A stretch of 64,000 bases of DNA from Thiohalocapsa sp. (GTDB lineage: Bacteria; Pseudomonadota; Gammaproteobacteria; Chromatiales; Chromatiaceae), in assembly GCA_021736785.1 (NCBI GenBank), contig JAIPFF010000011.1, forward strand, positions 1 to 64,000, written 5' to 3'. The notes below the pieces were generated by a model that made no database searches, had not been told where the DNA came from, and saw only the letters and a list, made by a program, of their open reading frames with translations. Positions within the stretch are counted from its first letter, which is position 1, and every line of letters begins with the position of its first letter. Position numbers and translations under genes: made by a program. Below, piece after piece: positions 16,479 to 25,863 of this stretch.

Positions 16479-19400
16479 GGAACCGAACCTCGCGCTGGAC
16501 TTCGTCGCCGATGACCGCCTGGTGGGCTTCCGCCTGGCGAGTCTGGAGGTACTCAACTGGGGGACTTTCGACAAGCGCGTCTGGCGCTACGCGCTCGACG
16601 GGCGCAACGGCCTGCTGACCGGCGACATCGGCTCCGGCAAGTCGACACTGGTGGATGCCGTTACGACCCTATTGGTACCCGCCCACCGGGTGGCCTACAA
16701 CAAGGCGGCCGGGGCGGACGCGCGCGAGCGCAGCCTGCGCTCCTACGTGCTCGGCCACTACAAGAGCGAGCGCAACGAGGTCACCGGCAGCGCCCGTGCG
16801 GTGGCGCTGCGCGATGCCGCAAGCTACTCCGTCATCCTCGGCGTGTTCCGCAACGAGGCCTACGACCAGTCTGTGAGCCTCGCCCAGGTGTTCTGGTTGA
16901 AGGATCCCCAGGGGCAGCCGGCGCGCCTGTTCGTCGCCGCAGAGCGGACCTTGACCATCGCCGAGGATTTCGCCGGCTTCGGCAGCGACATTACCGCCCT
17001 GCGCAAGAAACTGCGCGGTGCGCGCTACGACCTCTTCGACAGCTTCCCGCCCTACGGCGCCTGGCTTCGGCGGCGCTTCGGCATCGAGCACGAGCAGGCG
17101 CTGGAACTGTTTCACCAGACGGTGTCGATGAAGTCCGTCGGCAACCTGACCGACTTCGTGCGCAGCCACATGCTGGAGCCCTTCGACGTCGGCGGGCGCA
17201 TCGATGCGCTGATCCGTCACTTCGACGACCTGGACCGCGCCCACGACGCCGTGCTCAAGGCCAAACGCCAGGTCGATCTGCTGACGCCGTTGGTCGCCGA
17301 CGGCCGGCGCCACGCGGACCTCGCCGAGGAGATCCAGGGCTGGCGCGACGGGCGCGACGCGCTGCGGCCCTATTTCGCCAGGCTCAAGGGCGAGCTGCTG
17401 GACCGACGCCTGGCGCTGCTGGCACAAGACGCCGAGCGGCTGGATGCTCAGATCGAGCGGTTCCGCGCGCAGCGCGAGTCCGAGCAGACCGAGGTCGCCA
17501 ACCTGGAGCGCGCCCTGCGCGACAACGGCGGCGACCGGCTGGAACAGCTCGCTGCCGAGATCCGGCGCAAGCAGGAAGAGCAGGCCCAACGCCGGCAGAA
17601 GGCCGAGCGCTACGCGAGCCTGCTCGGCCTGATCGACGAGCCGCCGCCGCAGGACGAGGCGGCATTTCTGGCCCGGCAACAGGCCATCGGCGCCCGCGCC
17701 GAGTCCCTGCGCGAGCGCATCGCGGACCTGGACAACCGCGAGCGCGAGGAGGACTTCGCCTTCCGCAAGGGCCGCGAGGAGCACGCCGCGCTGTCCGAAG
17801 AGATCGACAGCCTCAAGCGCCGCAAGAGCAATATCGACAGCGCGCAGATCCGCATTCGCGCGGCCCTCTGCGAGGCCCTATCGATCGACGAAGACGAGCT
17901 GCCCTTCGCCGGCGAGCTGATCCAGGTGCGCGAGGAAGAGCGCGACTGGGAAGGCGCCGCCGAGCGGCTGCTGCGGGGCTTCGGCCTGTCCATGCTGGTG
18001 CCCGACGCGCATTACAAAAGCGTGTCGCAATGGGTGGACCGCCAGCACCTAAAAGCGCGCCTGGTCTACTTCCACGTGCGGCCGAAGAAGGCCGCCCCCG
18101 GCGCGCAGTTGCACCCGCAATCGCTGGTCCGAAAGCTCGCCATCAAGCCGGACTCGGCCCACTACGAGTGGCTGGAGCAGGCGCTGCGCGGGCGCTTCGA
18201 CGTGGCCTGCTGCGACAGCGCCGAGCAGTTCCGCCGCGAGGCCCGCGCCATCACCCGCGCCGGGCAGATCAAGGACCCGAGCGGGCGCCACGAGAAGGAC
18301 GACCGCCACCGCATCGACGACCGCGTCCGCTACGTGCTGGGCTGGAGCAACGCCGACAAGCTGCGCGCGCTGCTCGATCAACGCGCGCAGTTGGAGGCGC
18401 GCCTGGCCACGCTGGGTCAGCGCATGTCCGAAATCCAGCAGGCCCGCAAGCAGCTGCAGGACCGGCTGAAGGCGCTCGACAAGCTGGAGGAATTCACCCG
18501 CTACGCGGAGATCGACTGGCAGAGCCTCGCCCGAGAGATCGCTACGCTCGCCGACGAGCGCGCGCGCCTGGAGGCCGCATCCGACACGCTGCAGGAGCTG
18601 GGCCGGCAGTTGCAGGCGGCGCGGGAACGGCTGCGCGAGGCGGAGACCGAGCTGAACGAGACCCACGGCAAGCGCGGCGAGGTCAAGAGCAAGGTGGAGA
18701 CCGCCGAGGCCCTGCGGGCGCAGGCGCATGCCATCGCCAACGCCGACCCGCTGGACGAGGTCCGGACCGCGCGCCTGGACGGCTGGCGCACCGAGGCCCT
18801 CGGCGAGCATCAGCTGACGGTCGAGTCCTGCGACAACCGCGAGCAGGAGCTGCGCAAGTGGCTGCAGGAGCGCATCGACGCCGAGGATCACAAGCTCAAG
18901 CGCCTCAACGAAAAGATCATCAGGGCCATGGCCGCCTTCAAGGACGAGTTCAAGGCCGAAACCGTCGAGATGGACGTGAGCCTGGCGGCGCTCGGCGAAT
19001 ACGAGCGCATGCTGGACGGGCTTCAGCGCGACGACCTGCCGCGCTTCGAGGCCCGCTTCAAGGAACTGCTCAACGTCAACACCATCAACGAGATCGCCAA
19101 CTTCAACGCCCAGCTCGCGCGCGAGCGCGAGACCATCAGGGAGCGCGTCGACGTCATCAACCGCTCGCTGGAGGCCATCGACTACAACCCGGGGCGGTTC
19201 ATCAAGCTGGTGGCGCAGCCGAGCCCCGACGCCGAGATCCGGGACTTTCAGCAGGACCTGCGCGCCTGCACCGAGGGCGCGCTGACGGGCTCCAACGACG
19301 AGCAGTATTCGGAGTCCAAGTTTCTGCAGGTCAAGGCCATCATCGACCGCTTTCGGGGCCGCGAGGGCCTCGCCGACGCCGACAAGCGCTGGACCATCAA

Positions 19401-19848
19401 GGTCACCGACGTGCGCAACTGGTTCCTGTTCTCGGCCAGCGAGCGCTGGCGCGAAGACGGCGCCGAGCACGAGCACTACTCGGACTCCGGCGGCAAGTCC
19501 GGCGGCCAGAAGGAGAAGCTGGCCTACACCGTGCTGGCCGCGAGCCTCGCGTACCAGTTCGGGTTGGAATGGGGCGCGGTGCGCTCGCGCACCTTCCGCT
19601 TCGTCGTCATCGACGAGGCCTTCGGGCGCGGCTCGGACGAATCGGCCCAGTACGGGCTGCGCCTGTTCCGGCAGCTCAACCTGCAACTGCTCATCGTCAC
19701 GCCGCTGCAGAAGATCCACATCATCGAGCCCTTTGTCTCCAGCGTCGGCTTCGTGCACAACGAGGCCGGGCGCGAGTCGCGGCTGCGCTGCCTGAGCATC
19801 GAGGAATACCGGGCGCAGAAGGCCGCGATGGCCGCCGTCGGACCGTGA
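16471..19848 (+). CDS. jetC: Wadjet ATPase JetC (SMC/MukB-like)
   Basis: A 1125-residue ABC-type SMC-like ATPase, the motor of Wadjet. Walker A is GDIGSGKST at residues 51-59; the ABC signature region [13 protein letters not shown] lies near residues 1003-1016; Walker B with the catalytic Glu is [10 protein letters not shown] near 1045-1053. Two long coiled-coil arms (about 290-460 and 640-830) flank a hinge-like region (about 470-640) as in MukB/MksB. An AAGGAGG ribosome-binding sequence inside jetB precedes the ATG. The stop codon overlaps the jetD start. All ATPase motifs look intact, so the system is probably functional. Confidence 0.93.
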   Translation: MLEEPNLALDFVADDRLVGFRLASLEVLNWGTFDKRVWRYALDGRNGLLTGDIGSGKSTLVDAVTTLLVPAHRVAYNKAAGADARERSLRSYVLGHYKSERNEVTGSARAVALRDAASYSVILGVFRNEAYDQSVSLAQVFWLKDPQGQPARLFVAAERTLTIAEDFAGFGSDITALRKKLRGARYDLFDSFPPYGAWLRRRFGIEHEQALELFHQTVSMKSVGNLTDFVRSHMLEPFDVGGRIDALIRHFDDLDRAHDAVLKAKRQVDLLTPLVADGRRHADLAEEIQGWRDGRDALRPYFARLKGELLDRRLALLAQDAERLDAQIERFRAQRESEQTEVANLERALRDNGGDRLEQLAAEIRRKQEEQAQRRQKAERYASLLGLIDEPPPQDEAAFLARQQAIGARAESLRERIADLDNREREEDFAFRKGREEHAALSEEIDSLKRRKSNIDSAQIRIRAALCEALSIDEDELPFAGELIQVREEERDWEGAAERLLRGFGLSMLVPDAHYKSVSQWVDRQHLKARLVYFHVRPKKAAPGAQLHPQSLVRKLAIKPDSAHYEWLEQALRGRFDVACCDSAEQFRREARAITRAGQIKDPSGRHEKDDRHRIDDRVRYVLGWSNADKLRALLDQRAQLEARLATLGQRMSEIQQARKQLQDRLKALDKLEEFTRYAEIDWQSLAREIATLADERARLEAASDTLQELGRQLQAARERLREAETELNETHGKRGEVKSKVETAEALRAQAHAIANADPLDEVRTARLDGWRTEALGEHQLTVESCDNREQELRKWLQERIDAEDHKLKRLNEKIIRAMAAFKDEFKAETVEMDVSLAALGEYERMLDGLQRDDLPRFEARFKELLNVNTINEIANFNAQLARERETIRERVDVINRSLEAIDYNPGRFIKLVAQPSPDAEIRDFQQDLRACTEGALTGSNDEQYSESKFLQVKAIIDRFRGREGLADADKRWTIKVTDVRNWFLFSASERWREDGAEHEHYSDSGGKSGGQKEKLAYTVLAASLAYQFGLEWGAVRSRTFRFVVIDEAFGRGSDESAQYGLRLFRQLNLQLLIVTPLQKIHIIEPFVSSVGFVHNEAGRESRLRCLSIEEYRAQKAAMAAVGP

Positions 19849-21056
19849 GCTGGACCACGCCGGCCGACCTGCGCGCGCAGGTTCAGCGCCTGTGGGATCG
19901 GGGCGAACTGCTGCGCGCCTGCGTATCGGACAGCATCGACTGGCCGCTGCGCCTGACCTTCAAGCCCCCCGCGCCCGCCGATCTGGCCAATCGCTTCGAG
20001 GCAGTACGCGACTGGGTCAGCGCGGTGGCCGACACCCCCCGGGTGCGGCTCGACTGGCGGGAACGGACGCATCGCGTCCAAGGCAGGCAGCGGATACCGG
20101 CCGTCGCATGGGTCGACTCGCTGGACGATGCCTTGGCCATCGTCGGACAGATGCGGGCCGCCGAGCGCTACAGGACGCTGTGGCGGCAGACCGCTGCCGA
20201 GCAGCCGGCGCTGCTGACCTGGCTGACCAGGCGCCCGCTGAAGGCGCTGGAGTTGACCGATCGCTGGGAGCGCCTACTCGCCGTCGTCGCCTGGCTCAAA
20301 GCCCATCCGCGCCCCGGCGTTTACCTGCGCCAAGTGGATATACCGGGCGTCGACAGCAAATTCATCGAGTCCCACCGGGGCCTGCTGGCCGAGTGGCTGG
20401 ACCTGGCCCTGGCGCCCGAATCCATCGACGCGGCCGCCACCGGCGCCGCACAATTCGCCCGCCGCTACGGCTTTCTCGACAAGCCGGCCCGCATCCGCTT
20501 CCGGCTGCTCGACCCTGCCCTCCCGAGCCTGCCGGGCTGCCGCGGCCCAGCCGACATTGCCCTCGACGCAACGAGCTTCGCCGCCCTCGCATTGCCGGTC
20601 GACAGGGTGTTCATCACCGAAAACGAGACCAACTTCCTGGCCTTCCCGCCGGCGGCAAACGCCATCGTCGTCTTCGGCGCCGGCTACGGCTGGGACTCCC
20701 TGGCCCGCGCCGCCTGGCTGCAGTGCTGCGACCTTTACTACTGGGGCGACATCGACACCCACGGCTTCGTCATCCTCGACCGGCTGCGCGGGCATTTCCC
20801 GCACGCCGCCTCGTTCCTGATGGACCGGGACACCCTACTCGCCCACCGCGCGCACTGGGGCCACGAGCCCGAGCCCGCCCGCCACGACCTGGCCCGGCTC
20901 ACCGCGGAAGAGTCCGCCCTCTACGACGAACTGCGGTTCGACCGCATCCGACCCGGCTTGCGGCTGGAGCAGGAGCGCGTTGGCTATGGATGGCTGCAGG
21001 AGAGCCTAGGCCGTATCCCTTTGCGACCGCGCACGCATGCGCCCGGACGCACATAA
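19845..21056 (+). CDS. jetD: Wadjet nuclease JetD (DUF3322-DUF2220, TOPRIM)
   Basis: A 403-residue protein with an N-terminal DUF3322 region (about 1-190) and a C-terminal DUF2220 TOPRIM domain related to topoisomerase VI. In Wadjet it is the nuclease that cuts plasmid DNA after JetABC loop extrusion. The TOPRIM acidic residues are seen as Glu in [14 protein letters not shown] (about residue 258) and the DxD of [11 protein letters not shown] (about 301-303). The GTG start at 19845 overlaps the jetC stop (GTGA), so the reading is clearly coupled. A longer frame upstream is antisense-free but lies inside jetC and is not real. Confidence 0.92.
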   Translation: MSWTTPADLRAQVQRLWDRGELLRACVSDSIDWPLRLTFKPPAPADLANRFEAVRDWVSAVADTPRVRLDWRERTHRVQGRQRIPAVAWVDSLDDALAIVGQMRAAERYRTLWRQTAAEQPALLTWLTRRPLKALELTDRWERLLAVVAWLKAHPRPGVYLRQVDIPGVDSKFIESHRGLLAEWLDLALAPESIDAAATGAAQFARRYGFLDKPARIRFRLLDPALPSLPGCRGPADIALDATSFAALALPVDRVFITENETNFLAFPPAANAIVVFGAGYGWDSLARAAWLQCCDLYYWGDIDTHGFVILDRLRGHFPHAASFLMDRDTLLAHRAHWGHEPEPARHDLARLTAEESALYDELRFDRIRPGLRLEQERVGYGWLQESLGRIPLRPRTHAPGRT

Positions 21057-21139
21057 GCTCCGGATCGAGCACCCGCTCGGCCCGGGGCGGCGTCGCGTCC
21101 CCACGGCATTTTCACCGCCGCGAGGAAGCGGGCCAAGCG

Positions 21140-21547
<408 letters not shown>

Positions 21548-22924
21548 TTAAGCCTGCGCCCGCGTTGCGGCCGCGGCCGGTTCTCGGCGCCGCAGCCGCA
21601 TCGGCATGCCGCCTTTCACGCCGAGCGTGATACGCGGGTCCAGTACAAGCGCCTGATTCGGGTGGACCGGTTCGAGTCGGTAGCGCCGGGCCAGCGTGGC
21701 CAGGATCAGCGGCCCCTCGGCGAGCGCGAACTGGTTGCCGATGCAGATGCGCGGGCCGCCTCCGAACGGGAAATATTTGAACTTGTGCCAGGCTTGCTCC
21801 GCGTCATTCGCGAAGCGCTCCGGGTCGAAGCGCTGCGGATCGTCCCAAAGCGCCGGACTGCGATGCATCGCGAAGGGGCTCACCAAGAGCACGCTACCCT
21901 TCGGGATCGCATGCCCGCCGAGCTCGATCGGCTCTGCCACAGCGCGCACGGTGAAGTACACCGGCGGATACAGCCGCAGCGACTCCTTGAAGACCATCCG
22001 CGCGTAAGGCAGCCGCTGCAGATCGTCGAGCCCGGGCAGGCGGTCCCCGAGCACCTCGTCGAGCTCGCGATGCAGGCGGGCCTCGATCTCCGGGCGGCGC
22101 GCCAGCTCGTACCACGTGTAGGTCAGCGACAACGCGGTGGTCTCGTAGCCGGCTAGGTACAGGGTGATGACCTCGGCGCGGATCTCTTCGTCGGTCATGC
22201 GCTCGCCCGTCTCGGCATCGGTCATCCGCACCATCATGCTGAGTAGATCGTCGCCGTCCGCGTCGCTCGCGCGGCGCTCGCGGATTTCGCCGAGGACGAT
22301 GCGGCTGAGCCTGTCCGAGAGCTGCCGTTGCCGACGTCGCTCCGGCGTCGGCAGCCAGTCCGGGATCTGCAGCGGGCGGTCGAACTGACGCCGCGCGATC
22401 TCCTGCAGTGGCGGCAGTGTGTCGGCGATGGTTGCGGCATGGCCGCCGGCGTCGGCCCGGGACAGCGCCGCCGTGACGATGGACAGCGTGAGCCCGTCCA
22501 TTTCCTTTTCGACGTCGACTTCTTGGCCGTCGCGCCAGCGGTCCGCGGCGGCCCCGGCGTGCTGCACCATGATGTCCGCGTAGTCCCTGACCCGCTGCAG
22601 ATGCAGCGCCGGGGCGATCATGCGGCGCTGGCGCTTCCAGTACTCGCCGTCGCTGGTGAGCAGGCCGCGGCCGAGGGTCTTCTCGAGGATCCGGCGCACC
22701 AGCGGATCACGGGCCATGTGCCGATGCCGGGTGACCAGCACGTCGCGGACCAGGTCCGGATCCGACACCAGGTAGCAGCGCCTGGGGCCGAGCCGAAACC
22801 GGACAATAGGGGCTATCTCCGCGGTCTCGGCGAGAAAGCGCAGACGGTCGTTGCGAAACGCGTCCAGCGAGCCCAAGAGCCAATGGCCCTTGCGCTCCGA
22901 CAAGGCGTGGGTCGGCTTGCCCAT
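21548..22924 (-). CDS. Cytochrome P450
   Basis: A 458-residue soluble P450 (from ATG 22924; a start at 22978 is possible). All landmarks are there: the I-helix oxygen-binding motif AGYETTA, the K-helix ExxR in KESLRLYPP, the PERF-like segment RFDPERF, and the heme-binding loop FPFGGGPRICIGNQ with the thiolate Cys394. The overall pattern (NGDHWRRQRR-like EYWKRQRRMIAPALH, TWYELARRPEIEARLHREL) resembles the CYP102/CYP4-like fatty-acid hydroxylase lineage, so a lipid substrate is plausible. No ferredoxin or reductase gene is adjacent. It is likely monocistronic. Confidence 0.93.
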   Translation of the reverse strand: MGKPTHALSERKGHWLLGSLDAFRNDRLRFLAETAEIAPIVRFRLGPRRCYLVSDPDLVRDVLVTRHRHMARDPLVRRILEKTLGRGLLTSDGEYWKRQRRMIAPALHLQRVRDYADIMVQHAGAAADRWRDGQEVDVEKEMDGLTLSIVTAALSRADAGGHAATIADTLPPLQEIARRQFDRPLQIPDWLPTPERRRQRQLSDRLSRIVLGEIRERRASDADGDDLLSMMVRMTDAETGERMTDEEIRAEVITLYLAGYETTALSLTYTWYELARRPEIEARLHRELDEVLGDRLPGLDDLQRLPYARMVFKESLRLYPPVYFTVRAVAEPIELGGHAIPKGSVLLVSPFAMHRSPALWDDPQRFDPERFANDAEQAWHKFKYFPFGGGPRICIGNQFALAEGPLILATLARRYRLEPVHPNQALVLDPRITLGVKGGMPMRLRRREPAAAATRAQA

Positions 22925-23116
22925 CGAGGTTTGTGCTCCAACGGCGTCCATACCCGGATATTGGTGCCGGCCCGCCACTTTCGAGGGGTAAGAGGGTCTT
23001 TATGGGGCACGGTGCCGCACCGCGGATAGGCCGGTGAGGCGCGCATTGCCGCATGGCTTCGGCCGCCGAAGGGATCCGCTGCTTGCCCGGCCTGGGACCT
23101 TGCGGAGGTGCCGGCG

Positions 23117-23833
23117 TCAGCCCGCCATGCGGTTACGCCGCCGCACTGCACGCACGAACCAGACGGCCGTCGCGCCGAGGCCGATCAGCGTCGCCGCTGC
23201 AATCCACGGGTTGATGCGCCGCAGCACCGCGACGACCTGATCCAGATGCAGATCCAGGTAGTACACCCCGAGGCCCCAAAAGCCGACCCAGAGCGCCGCC
23301 CCGGCAAGGTTGAACAGCGTGAAGCGGACCCAGTGCATTTCCAGGATGCCGGCGGCGATGCCGTTCAGCTGCCGGGGGCCGTCGAAGAAGCGTCCGAAGA
23401 AGATAAGCCAGCCGCCGAAGCGGGCGAATTGGCCCTCGATCTTGTCGAGGTGCTTCGGGTGGATGCGAAAACGGCGCAGCAGGTCGCGGCCGCCGGCACG
23501 TCCGATCGCATAGCCGACGCTGTTGCCGACGGAAGCGGCAATGAAGGCAACCAGCAACAGCCATTCGATCCGTAATCCGCCGTCGTTGCCGGCGGCAGCG
23601 GCAGAGCCGGCTTCCAGGATTGTCTGTCCCGGGGCCGGTATGCCGAATCCCTCGACGCCGACGGCGACGAAGACCGCACCGTAGCCGTATCGCTCCAGCC
23701 AAGGCTTGACCCGGTCAACGCTGTCTTCGATGTCGTGCAGCAAGCGGTGCTCGACGGAATGGATCGTTTGCCGGTCGACCTCGGCGCCGGCAATCGCGGT
23801 CTGCGTGGCGAAAACGACCAGCAGCAGCATCAT
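23117..23833 (-). CDS. DedA-family (VTT domain) membrane protein
   Basis: A 238-residue inner-membrane protein of the DedA/SNARE-associated family, whose members act in envelope homeostasis and probably lipid-carrier flipping. Features: an N-terminal hydrophobic segment (MMLLLVVFATQTAIAGA) that may be a signal peptide, the family segment YGYGAVFVAVGVEGFGIPAPGQTILEAG, then SVGNSVGYAIGRAGGRDLLRR, and GGWLIFFGRFFDGPRQLNGIAAGILEMHWVRFTLFNLAGAALWV with the conserved F-GR-x(3)-G-x-R motif. Of two consecutive ATG codons I use the first (23833). The longer upstream frame has no family match. Confidence 0.88.
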   Translation of the reverse strand: MMLLLVVFATQTAIAGAEVDRQTIHSVEHRLLHDIEDSVDRVKPWLERYGYGAVFVAVGVEGFGIPAPGQTILEAGSAAAAGNDGGLRIEWLLLVAFIAASVGNSVGYAIGRAGGRDLLRRFRIHPKHLDKIEGQFARFGGWLIFFGRFFDGPRQLNGIAAGILEMHWVRFTLFNLAGAALWVGFWGLGVYYLDLHLDQVVAVLRRINPWIAAATLIGLGATAVWFVRAVRRRNRMAG

Positions 23834-24441
23834 CCACACACGAAGACCTCGAGCACGGGCCTCGAAGGAGCGATGATCCTTCTCTCTGTCACCACGAAGG
23901 ATGCCGAAGCGCCGCGATTCCCGTGATTCTTCGCGAGCTCGCGGAACGATTCCCTCGCCCGACGCATGACGCCTCACTATCGATACCATCGCAAGCATGC
24001 TCCAATAACCGCCCGAAGACCGATGCCGGGACTGATTTTTCGGGAATCGGTATACGCCGAATCGCGGGCGAAGCCCAAGCGAAACCTTCGCGGCGTGCGC
24101 GCGATCCACGCCTGACCATAGCCTGACCAAAAGCGAACGCGCCGCGCTGGCCGGCGGTCCATCCGTCTCCCGACCCGAATCCTGCCGACAGCGGGAACGG
24201 TCCCCTGCCGCGCCAGGATCGGAGCCATTGGGAATTCGCCGCTGCGCCGGCAGATAAGGGCGAAGAAAGCGTCGGTTTGATCCGGACGCCGAGCGCGGCA
24301 GCGCTTTGCGGCGCTCGCAAAGCAAAGCCTGTAGCGGCGAGCACAGGCAGGTCCTGCGGTCGCCGCCGCCGCGCGACCGACCAAGGAGCGCGACGGCGTC
24401 GCGGACCGCGCTCGAAACCCGAACCTTATCGGACCACTGCC
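23834..24441. other. Divergent intergenic region with a REP-like hairpin
   Basis: About 600 bases between the DedA gene (minus) and the first cupin gene (plus). No gene is supported. An 8-bp perfect stem GCTTTGCG / CGCAAAGC (24303-24323, 5-base loop) uses the same stem sequence as the second hairpin between jetA and jetB. Confidence 0.55.
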
Positions 24442-24954
24442 ATGCCAGCCAGTCGATCACGTCCAATCACCTTGCTGCCGGCGGCGCTGACCGCCCTTTG
24501 CCTACTGCAAACCGCGGTCGCCGACACCGCGCCCGCCGCCACGGCGGCCGATGCAATACCCGGCCAAGAGGTCCGGCTGATCCACTCGCCGCCGGAGATC
24601 ATGACTCGGCAGCGCCTGCCCAACTTCGTCGGTATCTCGGCGGAGACCGCCGGCGCACGCGGGCTATCGATGAACCTGGTCATCATTCCGCCCGGTGCAT
24701 CCGCGGAGCCCCACTATCACAAGGGCTTCGAGAGCGCGGTCTATGTGTTGGAAGGCCGCGTGGAGACGCGCCACGGGCCGGGTTTGAAACAATCCGTTAT
24801 CACCGAGGCCGGAGACTTCCTGTTCATACCGCCGGACGTCCCCCATCAGCCCGTCAACCTGAGCAGCACCGAGGCGGCCCGCGCCATCGTCGTGCGCAAC
24901 GACCCGAACGAGCAGGAGCACGTGATCCTCTATGACCCGAGCGGCAATGAGTAA
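24442..24954 (+). CDS. Secreted cupin-domain protein
   Basis: A 170-residue protein with a signal peptide (basic start PASRSRP, hydrophobic ITLLPAALTALCLLQTAVA, cleavage near VADTA) and a single cupin barrel: PPGASAEPHYHKGFESAVYVLEGRVETRHG and FIPPDVPHQPVNLSS, giving probable metal ligands His, His, Glu and a later His. A periplasmic metal-binding or sugar/peroxide-sensing role is possible but the substrate is unknown. It overlaps the next cupin gene by 8 bases, so the two are translated as a unit. Confidence 0.85.
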   Translation: MPASRSRPITLLPAALTALCLLQTAVADTAPAATAADAIPGQEVRLIHSPPEIMTRQRLPNFVGISAETAGARGLSMNLVIIPPGASAEPHYHKGFESAVYVLEGRVETRHGPGLKQSVITEAGDFLFIPPDVPHQPVNLSSTEAARAIVVRNDPNEQEHVILYDPSGNE

Positions 24955-25657
24955 CTCGACAGCGGCGCCGACGACCGCCGGCGCGGCCCCTTCCGACGGA
25001 CTCGCGGACATCCACGCCGATCTCTCCGAGCGCGTCGTCGTCGACACGCATGCCATGGCTTGGGAAGACAGCCCCAGCGGTACAGTGCAGCGCAAGCCCC
25101 TGTATCGCGAGGGCGGCGAATTCGGGCCGGTGACGAGCGTCGTGCGCTACGCCCCCGGCGGCGCTTTCGCCGAGCACACCCATCCCGAAGGCGAGGAGAT
25201 TCTGGTGCTCGAGGGCGTATTCTCCGACGAGCACGGCGACTATCCCGCGGGCACCTTTTTGATGAATCCTCACGGCAGCCGGCATTCGCCGCGCTCCGAG
25301 CCGGGCTGCACGCTGTTCGTGCGCCTGCGCCAGTATCCGGGCGCGGACCGCCCGCGGCTGGTGGAAGACACCGCCGACGGCTGGCGCCCGGGGCTCGTCG
25401 ACGGCCTCGGCGTGCGCCCGCTCTATGCCCAAGGCGGCTACCCGGAGAGCATGGCGCTGGTGCGCTGGCAGCCCGGCACGCATTTTCAGCGTCACACCCA
25501 CTGGGGCGGAGAGGAAATCCTGGTGCTGGAAGGCGAATTCGCCGACGAGCACGGTCGCTACCCGGCCGGCACCTGGATTCGCAGCCCCCATCTCAGCGCA
25601 CATACCCCGTTCAGCGACACCGGCTGTCTGATTTACGTGCGGGTCGGCGGGCTCTGA
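24947..25657 (+). CDS. Bicupin protein (two ChrR-like cupin domains)
   Basis: A 236-residue protein with two cupin domains of the ChrR C-terminal type. Domain one: GGAFAEHTHPEGEEILVLEGVFSDEHGDYPAGTFLMNPHGSRHS; domain two: GTHFQRHTHWGGEEILVLEGEFADEHGRYPAGTWIRSPHLSAHT. Each has the full HxHxxGEE(x)LVLEG...H metal-binding set. There is no ZAS (zinc anti-sigma) domain and no sigma factor gene nearby, so this is not a classical ChrR. The duplication probably arose by internal tandem duplication of an anti-sigma cupin. The start at 24947 overlaps the upstream cupin gene. Confidence 0.87.
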   Translation: MSNSTAAPTTAGAAPSDGLADIHADLSERVVVDTHAMAWEDSPSGTVQRKPLYREGGEFGPVTSVVRYAPGGAFAEHTHPEGEEILVLEGVFSDEHGDYPAGTFLMNPHGSRHSPRSEPGCTLFVRLRQYPGADRPRLVEDTADGWRPGLVDGLGVRPLYAQGGYPESMALVRWQPGTHFQRHTHWGGEEILVLEGEFADEHGRYPAGTWIRSPHLSAHTPFSDTGCLIYVRVGGL

Positions 25658-25863
25658 GCCGCCGACGAAAGACGACCGACCGCCGCCGGGGAACGAGACG
25701 CCTAAGAAGCGCGGGCCGATGCTCCGAGTCGCTGACGAAAGCAGACCGACGGACCTGGAGCATCAGCCGTTGCGGCGGAGCCTCCGCAAGCGGCACCCGC
25801 GAACCATCAAGAGCCGCGGGACTGCGGCGGGCGCCGGCGTCGACCCGGCGAGTCCGGCCCCGG

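Noticed and set aside
18030-19844. Long plus-strand extension upstream of jetD inside jetC
   Set aside because: It is an Arg/Ala-rich out-of-frame reading of jetC; the jetD family starts at the GTG overlapping the jetC stop.
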